A DNA stretch of 64,000 nucleotides from Nocardia altamirensis NBRC 108246 (GCF_001612685.1 NZ_BDAY01000007.1:62001-126000), one strand, 5' to 3'; shown: positions 54,693 through 63,442, numbered from the stretch's first letter. Notes: a model not told the origin generated them from the letters alone. Made by a program: numbers and translations.

Positions 54693-55685
54693 ATGCCCTT
54701 GTTACGTAGCCTGTCGATCATCGCGGCAGGCACCTTGATTTTCGCCGGATTGTCTTCGGCCACCGGGTCGGCCGCGCCGACCGAGGAGCGGGAAGTGTTC
54801 GCGCCGGACGGCACCATCAGCCGCGTTGTCGTGCCCGTCCCGCAGCAGCCGCCGGCCCAGCGGTCGGCCGTGCAGGCCGACGTCGTGACCATCCAGCAGA
54901 CCGGGCCGTCCAGTGAGCGGTTCGATCTCGTCTTCGTCGGTGACGGGTACACCTCGAGTGAGCTCGGCACCTACAAGCAGCACGCGATCAACCGGTGGAA
55001 CGAGATCGCCCAGCTCGAGCCGTTCAAGTCGCACAAGAACTCGTTCAACGTGTGGGCGGTCAACGTCGTGTCGCAGCAGTCCGGCGTGGACAACGATCCG
55101 CGCGGAACAATGCGAAACACCGCCTTGGACATGACTTTCTGGTGTGGCGGCACCGAGCGGCTGCTGTGCGTCAACGAGACGAAGGCGCAGCAGTACGCGC
55201 GCCTGGCGCCGCAGGTCGACCAGGTGATCGCGCTGGGCAACACCACGAAGTACGGCGGTGCGGGCGGCAAGGTCGCGACGTCGTCCGGCGGTAACGCGCA
55301 GGCGGGACAGATCGTGATGCACGAACTCGGGCACTCGATGGCCGGGCTGGCCGACGAATACGACTACCCCAACGACCGCTACACCGGCAGCGAGCCGCGC
55401 GAGGTCAACGCGTCGAAGTACACCGAGGCGCAGATGCGGGCCAACCGCACCAAGTGGTACCAGTACCTGGGCAAACAGTCTCCCGACGGTGGCGTCGTCG
55501 GCACCTACGAAGGCGCGGTCTACCACAAGCGCGGCGTCTACCGGCCGACGGAGAACTCGCTGATGCGTGCGCTCGGCCGGGAATTCAACTTGATCGGCCT
55601 CGACGCGATGAAGGCAGCGATCAAGCGCAAGAGCCCGGGGGTCGACGCCGCGGCTTCGGATCAGAGCACTGGGGCAGCACGATGA
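54693..55685 (+). CDS. Secreted M64-family (IgA peptidase-like) metallopeptidase
   Basis: 330 residues from ATG 54693 with GGAG 7 bases upstream; an upstream start (54633) would add 20 residues that interrupt the signal sequence. Signal about 1-28 (LRSLSIIAAGTLIFAGLSSATGSA). The zinc motif HELGHSMAGLADEYD (His210, Glu211, His214, Asp221) and the segment SERFDLVFVGDGYTSSEL match peptidase family M64. The family includes an immunoglobulin A protease but most members are uncharacterised. It sits 264 bases downstream of the exporter gene and is coupled (ATGA) to a secreted dipeptidyl peptidase. A role in leader removal is possible but unproven. Confidence 0.9.
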   Translation: MPLLRSLSIIAAGTLIFAGLSSATGSAAPTEEREVFAPDGTISRVVVPVPQQPPAQRSAVQADVVTIQQTGPSSERFDLVFVGDGYTSSELGTYKQHAINRWNEIAQLEPFKSHKNSFNVWAVNVVSQQSGVDNDPRGTMRNTALDMTFWCGGTERLLCVNETKAQQYARLAPQVDQVIALGNTTKYGGAGGKVATSSGGNAQAGQIVMHELGHSMAGLADEYDYPNDRYTGSEPREVNASKYTEAQMRANRTKWYQYLGKQSPDGGVVGTYEGAVYHKRGVYRPTENSLMRALGREFNLIGLDAMKAAIKRKSPGVDAAASDQSTGAAR

Positions 55686-57544
55686 GAACCTTCCGACATG
55701 TCCAGCGCGCTGCCCTCGCGGCCGCTGCCACCGCACTACTGCTGACCGGCGTGCCCGCCGCGATGGCGGAACCGACTGCGGGGCAAGTTGTTTCCGGTGG
55801 CGAGGCCCAGCCTACGTTCAGCGCCGCCGCACCGGTCCGGCAGGATCTGTGGGTGCGCGCGCCGATCGACAGCGACGCTGACGGCAAGGATGACGAGGTC
55901 CACGTTCAGGTGGTCCGCCCGGCAGGCGCCACCGGCAAGCTTCCGGTGGTGTACCAGGCGAGCCCGTACTTCTCCGGCGGCAACGACGTCACCAATCATG
56001 GTGTGGACGTTGAGCTTTACGTGCCTGGCGGCGCCGATACGCGAATGGCCAAGCCGCTCGGTGTCACTCGCGGACGCGCGGCCGAGGAACTCGCCGCGGC
56101 GGGCATCACCCTGAACGCGGGCCAGATCAGTTGGGCCTACGAGGAGTATTTCCTGGCTCGCGGCTACGCCGTGATGTACGGGGAGTCGCTCGGCACCGGC
56201 ACCTCGACCGGCTGCCCGACCTCGGGTGCGCGCAACGAGACGATCGGCGCGCGCGCCCCGATCGACTGGCTCAACGGCCGCACCAAGGCCAGGGACGCAC
56301 AGGGCAAAGACGTTGCGGCGCAGTGGGCCAGCGGCAAGGTCGGCATGATGGGCGTGTCCTACAACGGAACGCTGCCCACCGCCGTCGCCAGCACCGGCGT
56401 GCCCGGTCTGGAAGCCATCGTGCCGATTGCCGCGATCAGCAGCTGGTACGACTACTACCGCGCGGCGGGCGCGGTGGTCGCGCCGGGCACCTACCAGGGT
56501 GAAGACACCGACGTGCTCGCCAAGTACGTCTACACCCGCTCCGATCGGGCGATCTGCAAGAAGGTCATCGACAAGCTCGAGCAGGACCAGGACCGGGTCA
56601 CCGGCGAGTTCAGCCAGTTCTGGAACGAGCGCAACTACCTCAACGACGCGGGCAAGATCAAGGCCGCGGTGCTGGCCGTGCACGGGCTCAACGACTTCAA
56701 CGTCAAGACCAAGCACGTCGACCAGTTGTACAGCGCACTCAAGAAGTCCGGTGTGCCGCACAAGATCTGGCTGCACCAGTCGGGTCACACCGATCCGATC
56801 GGGCTGCGTAAGGACGAGTGGCTGCGCACGGTGAACCGGTGGTTCAGCAAGTACCTGCTCGGCCAGAACAACGGGATCGACCGGGAGCCGAAGCTCACCA
56901 TTCAGCGCGAGGACAAGTCGTGGGTGAATGAGCCGGACTGGCCGACTCCCGCCGCATCGAACGCGACCGCGGTGTTCCAAGCGGGCGGCAACAAGATCGG
57001 TGGCTTCGTCCCCGGCGGTAACCGTCCCGGTCCGGCGGTCACCGAGTCCTTGCAGGACGACGCGACCAAACTGGCCGCCGACTTGGTCGCCGCGCCCAGT
57101 TCACCGAACCGGCTTGCCTACCTCTCCAAGCCTGCCGCGACCTCACTCCGCGTGAGCGGCACCGTCGATGTCGACTTCCGCATGTCCTTCCAGCGCCCCG
57201 CCGCCAACGTCACCGCGTTGCTCGTTTCGGTGGGTCCTGACGGCAAGTCCCGCATCGTCACCAGGGGCTGGGTGGATCCGCAGAACCGCGATTCGCTGAA
57301 CAAGCCGACCCCGATCACCCCGGGTAAGGAGTACGCGATCAAGGTGTCCATGCAGCCGCACGATTATGTGGTGCCGCGCGGACATCGCCTCGGTGTGGTC
57401 GTGCTGTCCAGCGACAACGAGTACACCCTTCGGCCCAAGCCGGGCCCGGGCTTCGCGGTGAACCTGAGCAGCACCCGCGTCACCCTCCCGGTGGTCGGCG
57501 GCCAAGCGGCGCTGAACGCCGCGATCTCGCCCAACCCGCGCTAG
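55682..57544 (+). CDS. Secreted Xaa-Pro dipeptidyl-peptidase (S15/CocE-NonD type)
   Basis: 620 residues, ATG 55682 overlapping the M64 stop. Signal about 1-29 (LAAAATALLLTGVPAAMA). The alpha/beta-hydrolase core has LARGYAVMYGESLGTGTSTG, the nucleophile GVSYNGT (Ser226), AVHGLNDFN with the catalytic Asp, and HQSGHTDP with the His, then the C-terminal beta jelly-roll (PX-Pro-DAP domain, YVVPRGHRLGVVVLSSDNE). It releases N-terminal Xaa-Pro dipeptides outside the cell. Coupling with the M64 enzyme means both are secreted together, giving endo- and exopeptidase activity, either for nutrition or for lanthipeptide leader trimming. Confidence 0.92.
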   Translation: MRTFRHVQRAALAAAATALLLTGVPAAMAEPTAGQVVSGGEAQPTFSAAAPVRQDLWVRAPIDSDADGKDDEVHVQVVRPAGATGKLPVVYQASPYFSGGNDVTNHGVDVELYVPGGADTRMAKPLGVTRGRAAEELAAAGITLNAGQISWAYEEYFLARGYAVMYGESLGTGTSTGCPTSGARNETIGARAPIDWLNGRTKARDAQGKDVAAQWASGKVGMMGVSYNGTLPTAVASTGVPGLEAIVPIAAISSWYDYYRAAGAVVAPGTYQGEDTDVLAKYVYTRSDRAICKKVIDKLEQDQDRVTGEFSQFWNERNYLNDAGKIKAAVLAVHGLNDFNVKTKHVDQLYSALKKSGVPHKIWLHQSGHTDPIGLRKDEWLRTVNRWFSKYLLGQNNGIDREPKLTIQREDKSWVNEPDWPTPAASNATAVFQAGGNKIGGFVPGGNRPGPAVTESLQDDATKLAADLVAAPSSPNRLAYLSKPAATSLRVSGTVDVDFRMSFQRPAANVTALLVSVGPDGKSRIVTRGWVDPQNRDSLNKPTPITPGKEYAIKVSMQPHDYVVPRGHRLGVVVLSSDNEYTLRPKPGPGFAVNLSSTRVTLPVVGGQAALNAAISPNPR

Positions 57545-57558
57545 TTCCACGGGTAGCA

Positions 57559-57594
57559 CTCGGCACCTGATCACCTCGGTGGTCAGGTGCCGAG
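57559..57594. terminator. Terminator after the peptidase operon
   Basis: CTCGGCACCTGATCACC (57559-57575) pairs with GGTGGTCAGGTGCCGAG (57578-57594) over 17 positions with one G-T wobble and a 2-base loop. It is 15 bases after the dipeptidyl peptidase stop and covers the stop of the convergent hydrolase gene. Confidence 0.88.
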
Positions 57595-58404
57595 CTGCGT
57601 CAGCCAGGCGCGAACGGCGTCGGCCAAGGCGACGGGCGCGTCGTATTGCATGAGATGGCCGGCGTTCTCGATCAGCGAAAGGGTGGAGTCCGGGATGAGC
57701 TCGTGCAGTCGGCGGCCGATGTCCGCCGGGATCCACGCGTCGTCGGCGCCCCAGAGGATCCGGACCGGGATCTCGATCGTGCCGAGGCGCTTCTCGTTGT
57801 CCACCAGATAGGTCTCGTCGTAGTCGGCGATCTGCCGGTAGAACGCAGGCCTGCCCTCGTCGCCGAGCCATGGTGCGACGAGTTCGTCCAGGTCGTCCGC
57901 GCGCAGGCCGCGGTGACTCGCGCCCTGAATATAGGTCCGCACGAGGGCGGCGTGGATGTACTCGGGAAGCTCGGCGAGCACATCGGGATGTGCCTGCACG
58001 AACTTGAAGAAGAGCGAGCCGCTCGGCGGAATCGCCACCACGTCGACCAGCAGCAGCGACGCGTAATCGACCTCGCCGAACAACAGTGCGTGCAGGCTGA
58101 CCGCCCCGCCGAAATCATGGGCGACGACGTGCGGGCGCTCCAGCCCCCAGTGCGTGAGCAGCGCCTCGAAGGTGCGGGCCTGCGTGCCGAAATCGGTTGT
58201 CTGCCCTGGATTCTTGCTGGACCGGCCGTACCCGGGCATGTCCCACAGATACACGGTGAAGTCCGCTGCCAGCGCCTCGGCGAACGGTCGCCATACCGCC
58301 GACGAGAACGGTGTCCCATGACAGAACACCACCGCAGGCCCCGTCCCAGCCTTCCCCCAGGAAATCCGCCGCCCTTGCCACTCGAAAGTCTCAGTCAGCT
58401 CCAT
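57583..58404 (-). CDS. Alpha/beta-hydrolase with Asp nucleophile (dehalogenase/epoxide hydrolase-like)
   Basis: 273 residues from ATG 58404 (MELTETFEWQG); a GTG at 58428 would add 8 residues. Seen: GTGPAVVFCHGTPFSSAVWRPF with the oxyanion HGTPF, nucleophile elbow AHDFGGAVSLHAL (Asp replaces Ser), WGADDAWIPADIGRRL with acid Asp and NAGHLMQYDAP with the catalytic His. An Asp nucleophile points to haloalkane dehalogenase, fluoroacetate dehalogenase or epoxide hydrolase chemistry. Substrate unknown. Its first 33 bases, including the upstream region, are nearly repeated at 63273-63305, on the other side of the caspase operon. Confidence 0.88.
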   Translation of the reverse strand: MELTETFEWQGRRISWGKAGTGPAVVFCHGTPFSSAVWRPFAEALAADFTVYLWDMPGYGRSSKNPGQTTDFGTQARTFEALLTHWGLERPHVVAHDFGGAVSLHALLFGEVDYASLLLVDVVAIPPSGSLFFKFVQAHPDVLAELPEYIHAALVRTYIQGASHRGLRADDLDELVAPWLGDEGRPAFYRQIADYDETYLVDNEKRLGTIEIPVRILWGADDAWIPADIGRRLHELIPDSTLSLIENAGHLMQYDAPVALADAVRAWLTQLGT

Positions 58405-58419
58405 GATTTCGACGGTAGT
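58387..58419. repeat. 33-bp imperfect direct repeat, copy 1 (left flank of caspase operon)
   Basis: It spans the 5' tip of the hydrolase gene (codons 1-6, MELTET on the minus strand) and its upstream bases. It matches 63273-63305 at 30 of 33 positions in the same orientation. The three differences include two synonymous changes in the MELTET codons. Confidence 0.85.
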
Positions 58420-58458
58420 CGCAACCACGAAGTGTCGGACGGTGGTTACGGTCGCGGT

Positions 58459-61400
58459 CTAACCCATAGGAACGTAAGCGGTTTGGATGGTTTCCTCGCT
58501 GATTCGATTCACCAGAATCCCGCGGCCGGGTGGCATCGGCTGCGGGCGCACCGCACCCCACAGCATGCCCTCGTCACGACTGCCACTCATGATCAGCGCG
58601 GCGGACCCGAGCTCGCGCATCCGTCCGATGATCGGATCGTAGAGTGCCCGGCTGGCGCCGCCCGAGCGACGGGTGAGGATGACATGGAAGCCGAGATCGC
58701 GGGCGTGCGACAGGTGTTCCAACAGTGGATGCATCGGACTACCACTGGATGTCGCCACCAAGTCGTAGTCATCGACGATGAGGAACATCTCGGGGCCGTG
58801 CCACCAGGACCGGTCTCGCAGTTGCTGAGGTGTGACGTCGGTACCCGGCTGCCGTTGCTCGAGCCACTTCGCCAACTCCGCGGCGGACTGGGTGAATGTT
58901 ATTGCGGAACTGGCATATCCGGCGATGTATTCGTCCGGGAGATGGTCGAGCAAGGTGCGACGATAGTCCGCGACAAGGATCCTTGCTTGGTCCCGAGTAT
59001 TCGACGCACAGATACTCTCGATCACCGATCGCAGCAGGGTTGTCTTGCCCGACTCGATGTCGCCGAAGGCGATGAGATGCGGGCTCGCCGTGAAATCGAG
59101 ATAGACCGGCGCCAGCTCGGATTCGTTGATGCCGATCGGGAACCGCAGACAAGGCCGGTCGGAGTCCGGCGCAGGCGGCCAGTCTTCGACATCTTGCAAC
59201 AGCGCTGCGCGGTGCAACCGCTCGGGCAACATGCGCACCGCCGGCGCACGGTGTCCTGCGGCAAACCGTTGCACGAGCGAAACAGCGTCGGCCACACCGT
59301 CGCGGAGTGTTGCCGGGTCGGACCGGCCGTCGATCCGCGGTAGCGCTGTCAGCATGTGCAGTCGGTCCGACGTCATGCCGCGCCCTGGGCGGCCTCGCGG
59401 CACCTGTGCTGCCACCTTTCGGTCCAGGTCCGAGTCCAGCGGGTCCGCCAACCGCAGTTCCACGCGGGAAGTGAAAGAGTCCTTCATGGCCGGGCGCAGC
59501 TCAGCCCACCGATTCACCGCGACGACAATGTGGATGCCGTAGGAAAGGCCTTGCGCTGCAAGGTTCATGATGTCTTGCTCGAGCGTCTCGAAGTCCTGCC
59601 GGATGGATCCGAAACCATCCACCACGAGGAAGACGTCGCCATACGGGTCCTGCTGCACACTCTCGGCGACCGTGTCGGCGGCAGGATCCGTCGCGCGCAA
59701 AACCCGGAACTGAGCCATGGATTCGATGCCGAGCTCAGCGAACTGGGTTTCGCGTCGACGCAGCAGCGCGGTCATCTCGGCGACTGTCCGCCGCACTCGA
59801 TCGGTGTCCAACCGCCCGGCTATCGAGCCGGTGTGTGGCAGTTCGCCGAGTCGGCTCAACGAGCCGCCCCCGAAATCAAGGCAATAGAACTGCACTTGTT
59901 CGACGGTGTGGGTCAACGACATTGCCAGGATCAGTGTGCAGAGGAGTGTCGACTTGCCGGACTGGGGGCCGCCGACCACGGCCACATGTCCGGACGCACC
60001 GGCAAGGTTGAGTATGAGCGTGTCGAGCCGATGCTCATACGGCCGGTCGACGATGCCGACAGCTGCCAACAAGGGGGCGACAGTGCCGTAGCCGCCGGTC
60101 AGGATCGACGTCGACGGTTGGAAGAGCCGGTCCAAGGTCGGTGCGGCATCCAACGGCGGCAGCCAGATCGCGCGCGCTCGGCGACCGTGCTTACGCAGTT
60201 GTGCGACAACAGTTTCGAGCAGTGTGCGATCGACTGCGTCGGCCTCGGAACGCACGGTCCTGGATGGATCGGCCCGGGACGGATGGACTGCCTGGAATCG
60301 AATTATCTCGGAGCCGGTCCGCAGATATCCGGCACCGGGCGTGCTCGGAAGCAGGTAGGCATCCTTTGTGCCTAGTGCGGCCCGTGATTCCTCCGCCGAA
60401 TGCACCCGAAGGGCGAGCTGGTACGACATGTGGGATTCGAGCGCACGCAACTTGCCGGTGTCGAGCCGCTGCGTGCTGAGCAACAGGTGCATCGCGAGCG
60501 ATCGGCCCAACCGACCGATCATGACGAGCAGTTCCTCGAAGCGGGAACTTTCCGCCGCGAGGCTGGTGAATTCGTCGACAACGATCAGCAGGGTCGGCAT
60601 GGGCGGCAGGGCAGCCCCGGTGGCTCGGGCCCGCTCGTAATCCGTCACATTCGCGAAATTGCCTGCTTCCCTGAGTACTTCCTGCCGACGATTGGCCTCA
60701 CCGCTGAGTGCCTCGACGATGCGTTCGACGAGGGGAAGGTCTTGGGTGACGTCGGCAATGTTCGAGGACACGTGCGGCAGCGGACTCAGCTCCCGAAAGG
60801 TTCCGTGCCCGTTGACGTCGACCAGGAAGAAATTCAGCATCTCCGGCGAATGCGTGAGCGAAAGCCCGACCACGATTGCCTTGAGCAGCTCCGACTTTCC
60901 GGACCCGGTCGCGCCGACCAGCAGGCCGTGCGGTCCCATGCCGTTCGCAGCGGATTCCTTGAAATCCAGTTCCACCCGTTCACCGGTGGTAGGGACAGTC
61001 CCGATCGGAATACGCAGATGGTCGCGGCCATTTCGCGGCTGCCACAACGAGTCTGTGTCGAGCCGCACCGGCACATCGAGGCCGTACAACGCGGCGAAGT
61101 CGGGCGTGGTGTTCAGTGCCGCTCGACCAGCCGAATACCCTCCCGACGGCTTCGACCAGCCCTCGGCCACCTGTGCCACCAGATCAGCGGCGCCATCGGC
61201 CATATCCGACACCATCATCGACTCGTCGATGAATTCTCGAATGTCCGGCAGCGCAATGCGAAACGCCCGCTGATTGAGCAGCGCCCAACCAGGGCTGTCC
61301 GGCAGGCGCGCGGCCCGTTCCGGGTTGACTCGCGATTCGGCAGGACGGTGCAGCCGCAACTCGATATGGGCAGGGAGCAGGTCGGCCAGCCAGTCGGGCG

Positions 61401-62808
61401 CCTCACTCCAGTCGCGCGCCGTCGTCACCACGTGGACCGCGTATTCCGGGCCAGCGCTGGCGATGTGCCGGATCGTGTTCTCGAATTCCGGGAGCTGATT
61501 CGAGAAATCGGACCACCGATCGAGAATCAAGAACACATCCGGAAACGGGCCCTCGGCCAGCACCGAACGGACCGCGCGCAGGCTGGTCGGCGAATCGATG
61601 TTGTGTTCGCGATACAGCTTCTTCCTGCTGCGTATCTCGTCGACGATCGTCTGCAAGGTCAGCTCGACCTGCTCGAGTTCATCGTCTCCGACGACACCGA
61701 CCAGATGGGGAAGACCACGCATCGAGCCGAGCCGGTTGCTCGACTCGAGTACATAGGCTCGCGCCTCTTCCGGCGTGTGGGTGAGGGCCATCGCGCCGAC
61801 GAACGTGCGCAACAAGGTGCTCTTCCCCGACCCGGCCCGGCCGACAATCAGCAGGTTGCCGTCGGCACGCGCCAGATCGAGCCACATCACCTCGCCGGGG
61901 GTGCCGTCCGAGCGCCGTTCCTGGCCGATCGGTATCCGCAATTTGCCGGTGCCCCACCAGCTTTCCGCACGGAGGCCGGTGGCTGGATCGAGCTCGAGTC
62001 GCCCGAGCAGGTCGCCGAGTTGCACGCGGTCGCCGATCTCGACCAGGGCCGGGGTGGCGCGGCGGGCCCGCGCGACATACACCTCGTCGCGCAGCACACC
62101 GTAGTGACTCGGTGTTTGTCGAACGGTACGGCTGCGCACCTCGGTGCTCACGTACGTCCACAGGTCGTGGGTGCTGATTCGTCCGCTGCCGTTGTCGGCG
62201 AGCCCGGTGCCGATGCCCTTCACCATGGCTGCCGTGAATACCGACAGCGGCGCTGATCGGTCCGCGTTGCCGTCCTCGGCGATTTCGATCGCGGTCGACG
62301 CGGTCAGTACACAGATCCCGTCCCCGGTGGCGAGATCATGGCCGACATCGTCGAAGTTGGGCATCGCCTTGATGGCGTCGTTGCCGAGAAATGCCCCGCT
62401 GTAGCAGCAGTCGAGCAGGATGATCTTCGCTGCGGCGTCCGACTCCCGAATCAACTCCTTGATGAACGCGGACGACACAGCGGAGCTGCTGATCAGCGGC
62501 AGCTCGGTGTTGCTCGTTGCCAGATACAGGTTCTGTCGAGTCCGGATGCCGTGGCCGGAAAAGTAGAACAGCACAACATCTTCGGGTCCTGCGCCGCGGA
62601 ACAACCGCTCGATGTTGCGTTCTATCTCCGCCTTTGACTCGTTGACCAGCAGCTCGGTCGGCTGGAACGCGCCGATTTCCGGATCGCGCAACAACTCTCG
62701 CAACTGGTGTGCGTCGGAAACCGGTGCGTGCAGGCGCGCGATTCCGGGCGAGTGGTACGTGTCGTTGGCTACGAAGAGCGCGTGGCGTCGTCCGGCCGGG
62801 TCAGTCAT
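58459..62808 (-). CDS. Caspase domain fused to four FtsK/EccC-type ATPase modules (EACC1-associated type)
   Basis: 1449 residues. A caspase-like domain (about 1-250) has YFSGHG (His86) and LDCCYSG (Cys135), the intact His/Cys dyad of bacterial caspase/metacaspase domains. It is followed by four P-loop modules in tandem: GRAGSGKS (323-330), GATGSGKS (632-639), GGPQSGKS (946-953) and GDIESGKT (1249-1256). The last three correspond in wording and order to D1-D2-D3 of EccC of type VII secretion; the first occupies the place of EccC's N-terminal DUF/ATPase-like domain, and the caspase replaces the membrane helices. No membrane segment is seen, so it is probably cytosolic. Translationally coupled to the EACC1-like gene. 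Confidence 0.9.
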   Translation of the reverse strand: MTDPAGRRHALFVANDTYHSPGIARLHAPVSDAHQLRELLRDPEIGAFQPTELLVNESKAEIERNIERLFRGAGPEDVVLFYFSGHGIRTRQNLYLATSNTELPLISSSAVSSAFIKELIRESDAAAKIILLDCCYSGAFLGNDAIKAMPNFDDVGHDLATGDGICVLTASTAIEIAEDGNADRSAPLSVFTAAMVKGIGTGLADNGSGRISTHDLWTYVSTEVRSRTVRQTPSHYGVLRDEVYVARARRATPALVEIGDRVQLGDLLGRLELDPATGLRAESWWGTGKLRIPIGQERRSDGTPGEVMWLDLARADGNLLIVGRAGSGKSTLLRTFVGAMALTHTPEEARAYVLESSNRLGSMRGLPHLVGVVGDDELEQVELTLQTIVDEIRSRKKLYREHNIDSPTSLRAVRSVLAEGPFPDVFLILDRWSDFSNQLPEFENTIRHIASAGPEYAVHVVTTARDWSEAPDWLADLLPAHIELRLHRPAESRVNPERAARLPDSPGWALLNQRAFRIALPDIREFIDESMMVSDMADGAADLVAQVAEGWSKPSGGYSAGRAALNTTPDFAALYGLDVPVRLDTDSLWQPRNGRDHLRIPIGTVPTTGERVELDFKESAANGMGPHGLLVGATGSGKSELLKAIVVGLSLTHSPEMLNFFLVDVNGHGTFRELSPLPHVSSNIADVTQDLPLVERIVEALSGEANRRQEVLREAGNFANVTDYERARATGAALPPMPTLLIVVDEFTSLAAESSRFEELLVMIGRLGRSLAMHLLLSTQRLDTGKLRALESHMSYQLALRVHSAEESRAALGTKDAYLLPSTPGAGYLRTGSEIIRFQAVHPSRADPSRTVRSEADAVDRTLLETVVAQLRKHGRRARAIWLPPLDAAPTLDRLFQPSTSILTGGYGTVAPLLAAVGIVDRPYEHRLDTLILNLAGASGHVAVVGGPQSGKSTLLCTLILAMSLTHTVEQVQFYCLDFGGGSLSRLGELPHTGSIAGRLDTDRVRRTVAEMTALLRRRETQFAELGIESMAQFRVLRATDPAADTVAESVQQDPYGDVFLVVDGFGSIRQDFETLEQDIMNLAAQGLSYGIHIVVAVNRWAELRPAMKDSFTSRVELRLADPLDSDLDRKVAAQVPRGRPGRGMTSDRLHMLTALPRIDGRSDPATLRDGVADAVSLVQRFAAGHRAPAVRMLPERLHRAALLQDVEDWPPAPDSDRPCLRFPIGINESELAPVYLDFTASPHLIAFGDIESGKTTLLRSVIESICASNTRDQARILVADYRRTLLDHLPDEYIAGYASSAITFTQSAAELAKWLEQRQPGTDVTPQQLRDRSWWHGPEMFLIVDDYDLVATSSGSPMHPLLEHLSHARDLGFHVILTRRSGGASRALYDPIIGRMRELGSAALIMSGSRDEGMLWGAVRPQPMPPGRGILVNRISEETIQTAYVPMG

Positions 62809-63169
62809 CGTTCAGGACGTCGCGCAGGCGTTCTACGACATCTTCTACCTGCTTGTCGGCGGGCCGCACGATGGTGACCTCACGGTCCCCGTTCTTCACC
62901 GTGATGGAGGTGGCGCGGGTGCGGTCCAGGAACTTGTAGATGACGTCCCGGATCACCCAGGCGGCCGTGCCGAGCGCGCCGCCCGAGGCGAGGAGCTGGC
63001 CGATCTCCACCGCCGCAGTCGATTTCGCGTCGCCTGCTGCGCTGGCCGGCTTGGTGATCACGAGGCCGTTGATCTCGCGTAGGTCGTCCGCCAGCTCGTC
63101 GGTGATCCGGTCCAGCCGCTCGGGGTCAACGCGGATGTCGCCTTCGATGGCCAGTAGTACCTCGGACAT
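62801..63169 (-). CDS. EACC1-like small protein (effector-associated constant component 1)
   Basis: 122 residues from ATG 63169 (GGAGGGG 8 bases upstream). Seen: SEVLLAIEGDIRVDPERLDRITDELADDL, GLVITKPASAAGDAKSTAAVEIGQLLASGGALGTAAWVIRD, a single hydrophobic helix, then VKNGDREVTIVRPADKQVEDVVERLRDVL. This pattern matches the EACC1 family, a small protein defined next to caspase, trypsin and other effectors in NTP-dependent conflict systems; an alternating strand/helix layout is expected. It ends 8 bases inside the caspase gene start (overlap 62801-62808). It should act as the constant partner of the caspase-ATPase, perhaps a sensor or adaptor. Confidence 0.85.
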   Translation of the reverse strand: MSEVLLAIEGDIRVDPERLDRITDELADDLREINGLVITKPASAAGDAKSTAAVEIGQLLASGGALGTAAWVIRDVIYKFLDRTRATSITVKNGDREVTIVRPADKQVEDVVERLRDVLNDD

Positions 63170-63442
63170 GCTGGTTGCCCCCTCCTCGATCGACCGCGCT
63201 CGCACCGTAGCAACACTGTAGTCGCGGCTCCGGCGCGCAGGCACGGAGTTGCGGCATCCCGCGGCGACCCGGAGTCTCGGTCAACTCCATGAATTCGACG
63301 GTAGTGGGGTGTGGTCGGGCATGTCGTGATCTTGTTCGTACTGGTCGGTCTTAGGATTGGGACGGACGTCTGGGTTTGATACGCGCGGAGCTGATCGACC
63401 CGTGCCGGGTGGTCTGCCGCGGTGGAGATCAGGAGACCGCTC
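63170..63442. promoter_or_regulatory. Divergent region upstream of EACC1-caspase operon; holds a gene-fragment scar
   Basis: 273 bp between the EACC1-like gene (minus) and the secreted protein (plus). Promoters of both must be here. It contains the second 33-bp repeat (63273-63305). No ribosome site or operator could be assigned beyond the GGAGGGG used by EACC1 and AGGAGA used by the right-hand gene. Confidence 0.6.
63273..63305. repeat. 33-bp imperfect direct repeat, copy 2 (right flank of caspase operon)
   Basis: On the minus strand it reads as the first codons MELTET of an alpha/beta-hydrolase like that at 57583-58404, then diverges (PGRRG...) with no hydrolase body. It therefore looks like the truncated 5' tip of a second copy. 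Matches copy 1 at 30 of 33 positions. Confidence 0.8.

Noticed and set aside
60400..62256. 618-codon plus-strand frame opposite the caspase-ATPase gene
   Set aside because: Antisense shadow with biased composition; lacks start signals and motifs.
58459..62808. Interpretation as a functional EccC subunit of a type VII secretion system
   Set aside because: No EccB, EccD, EccE, MycP, or WXG100-type genes nearby, no membrane anchor, and the protein starts with a caspase domain and overlaps an EACC1-like gene.
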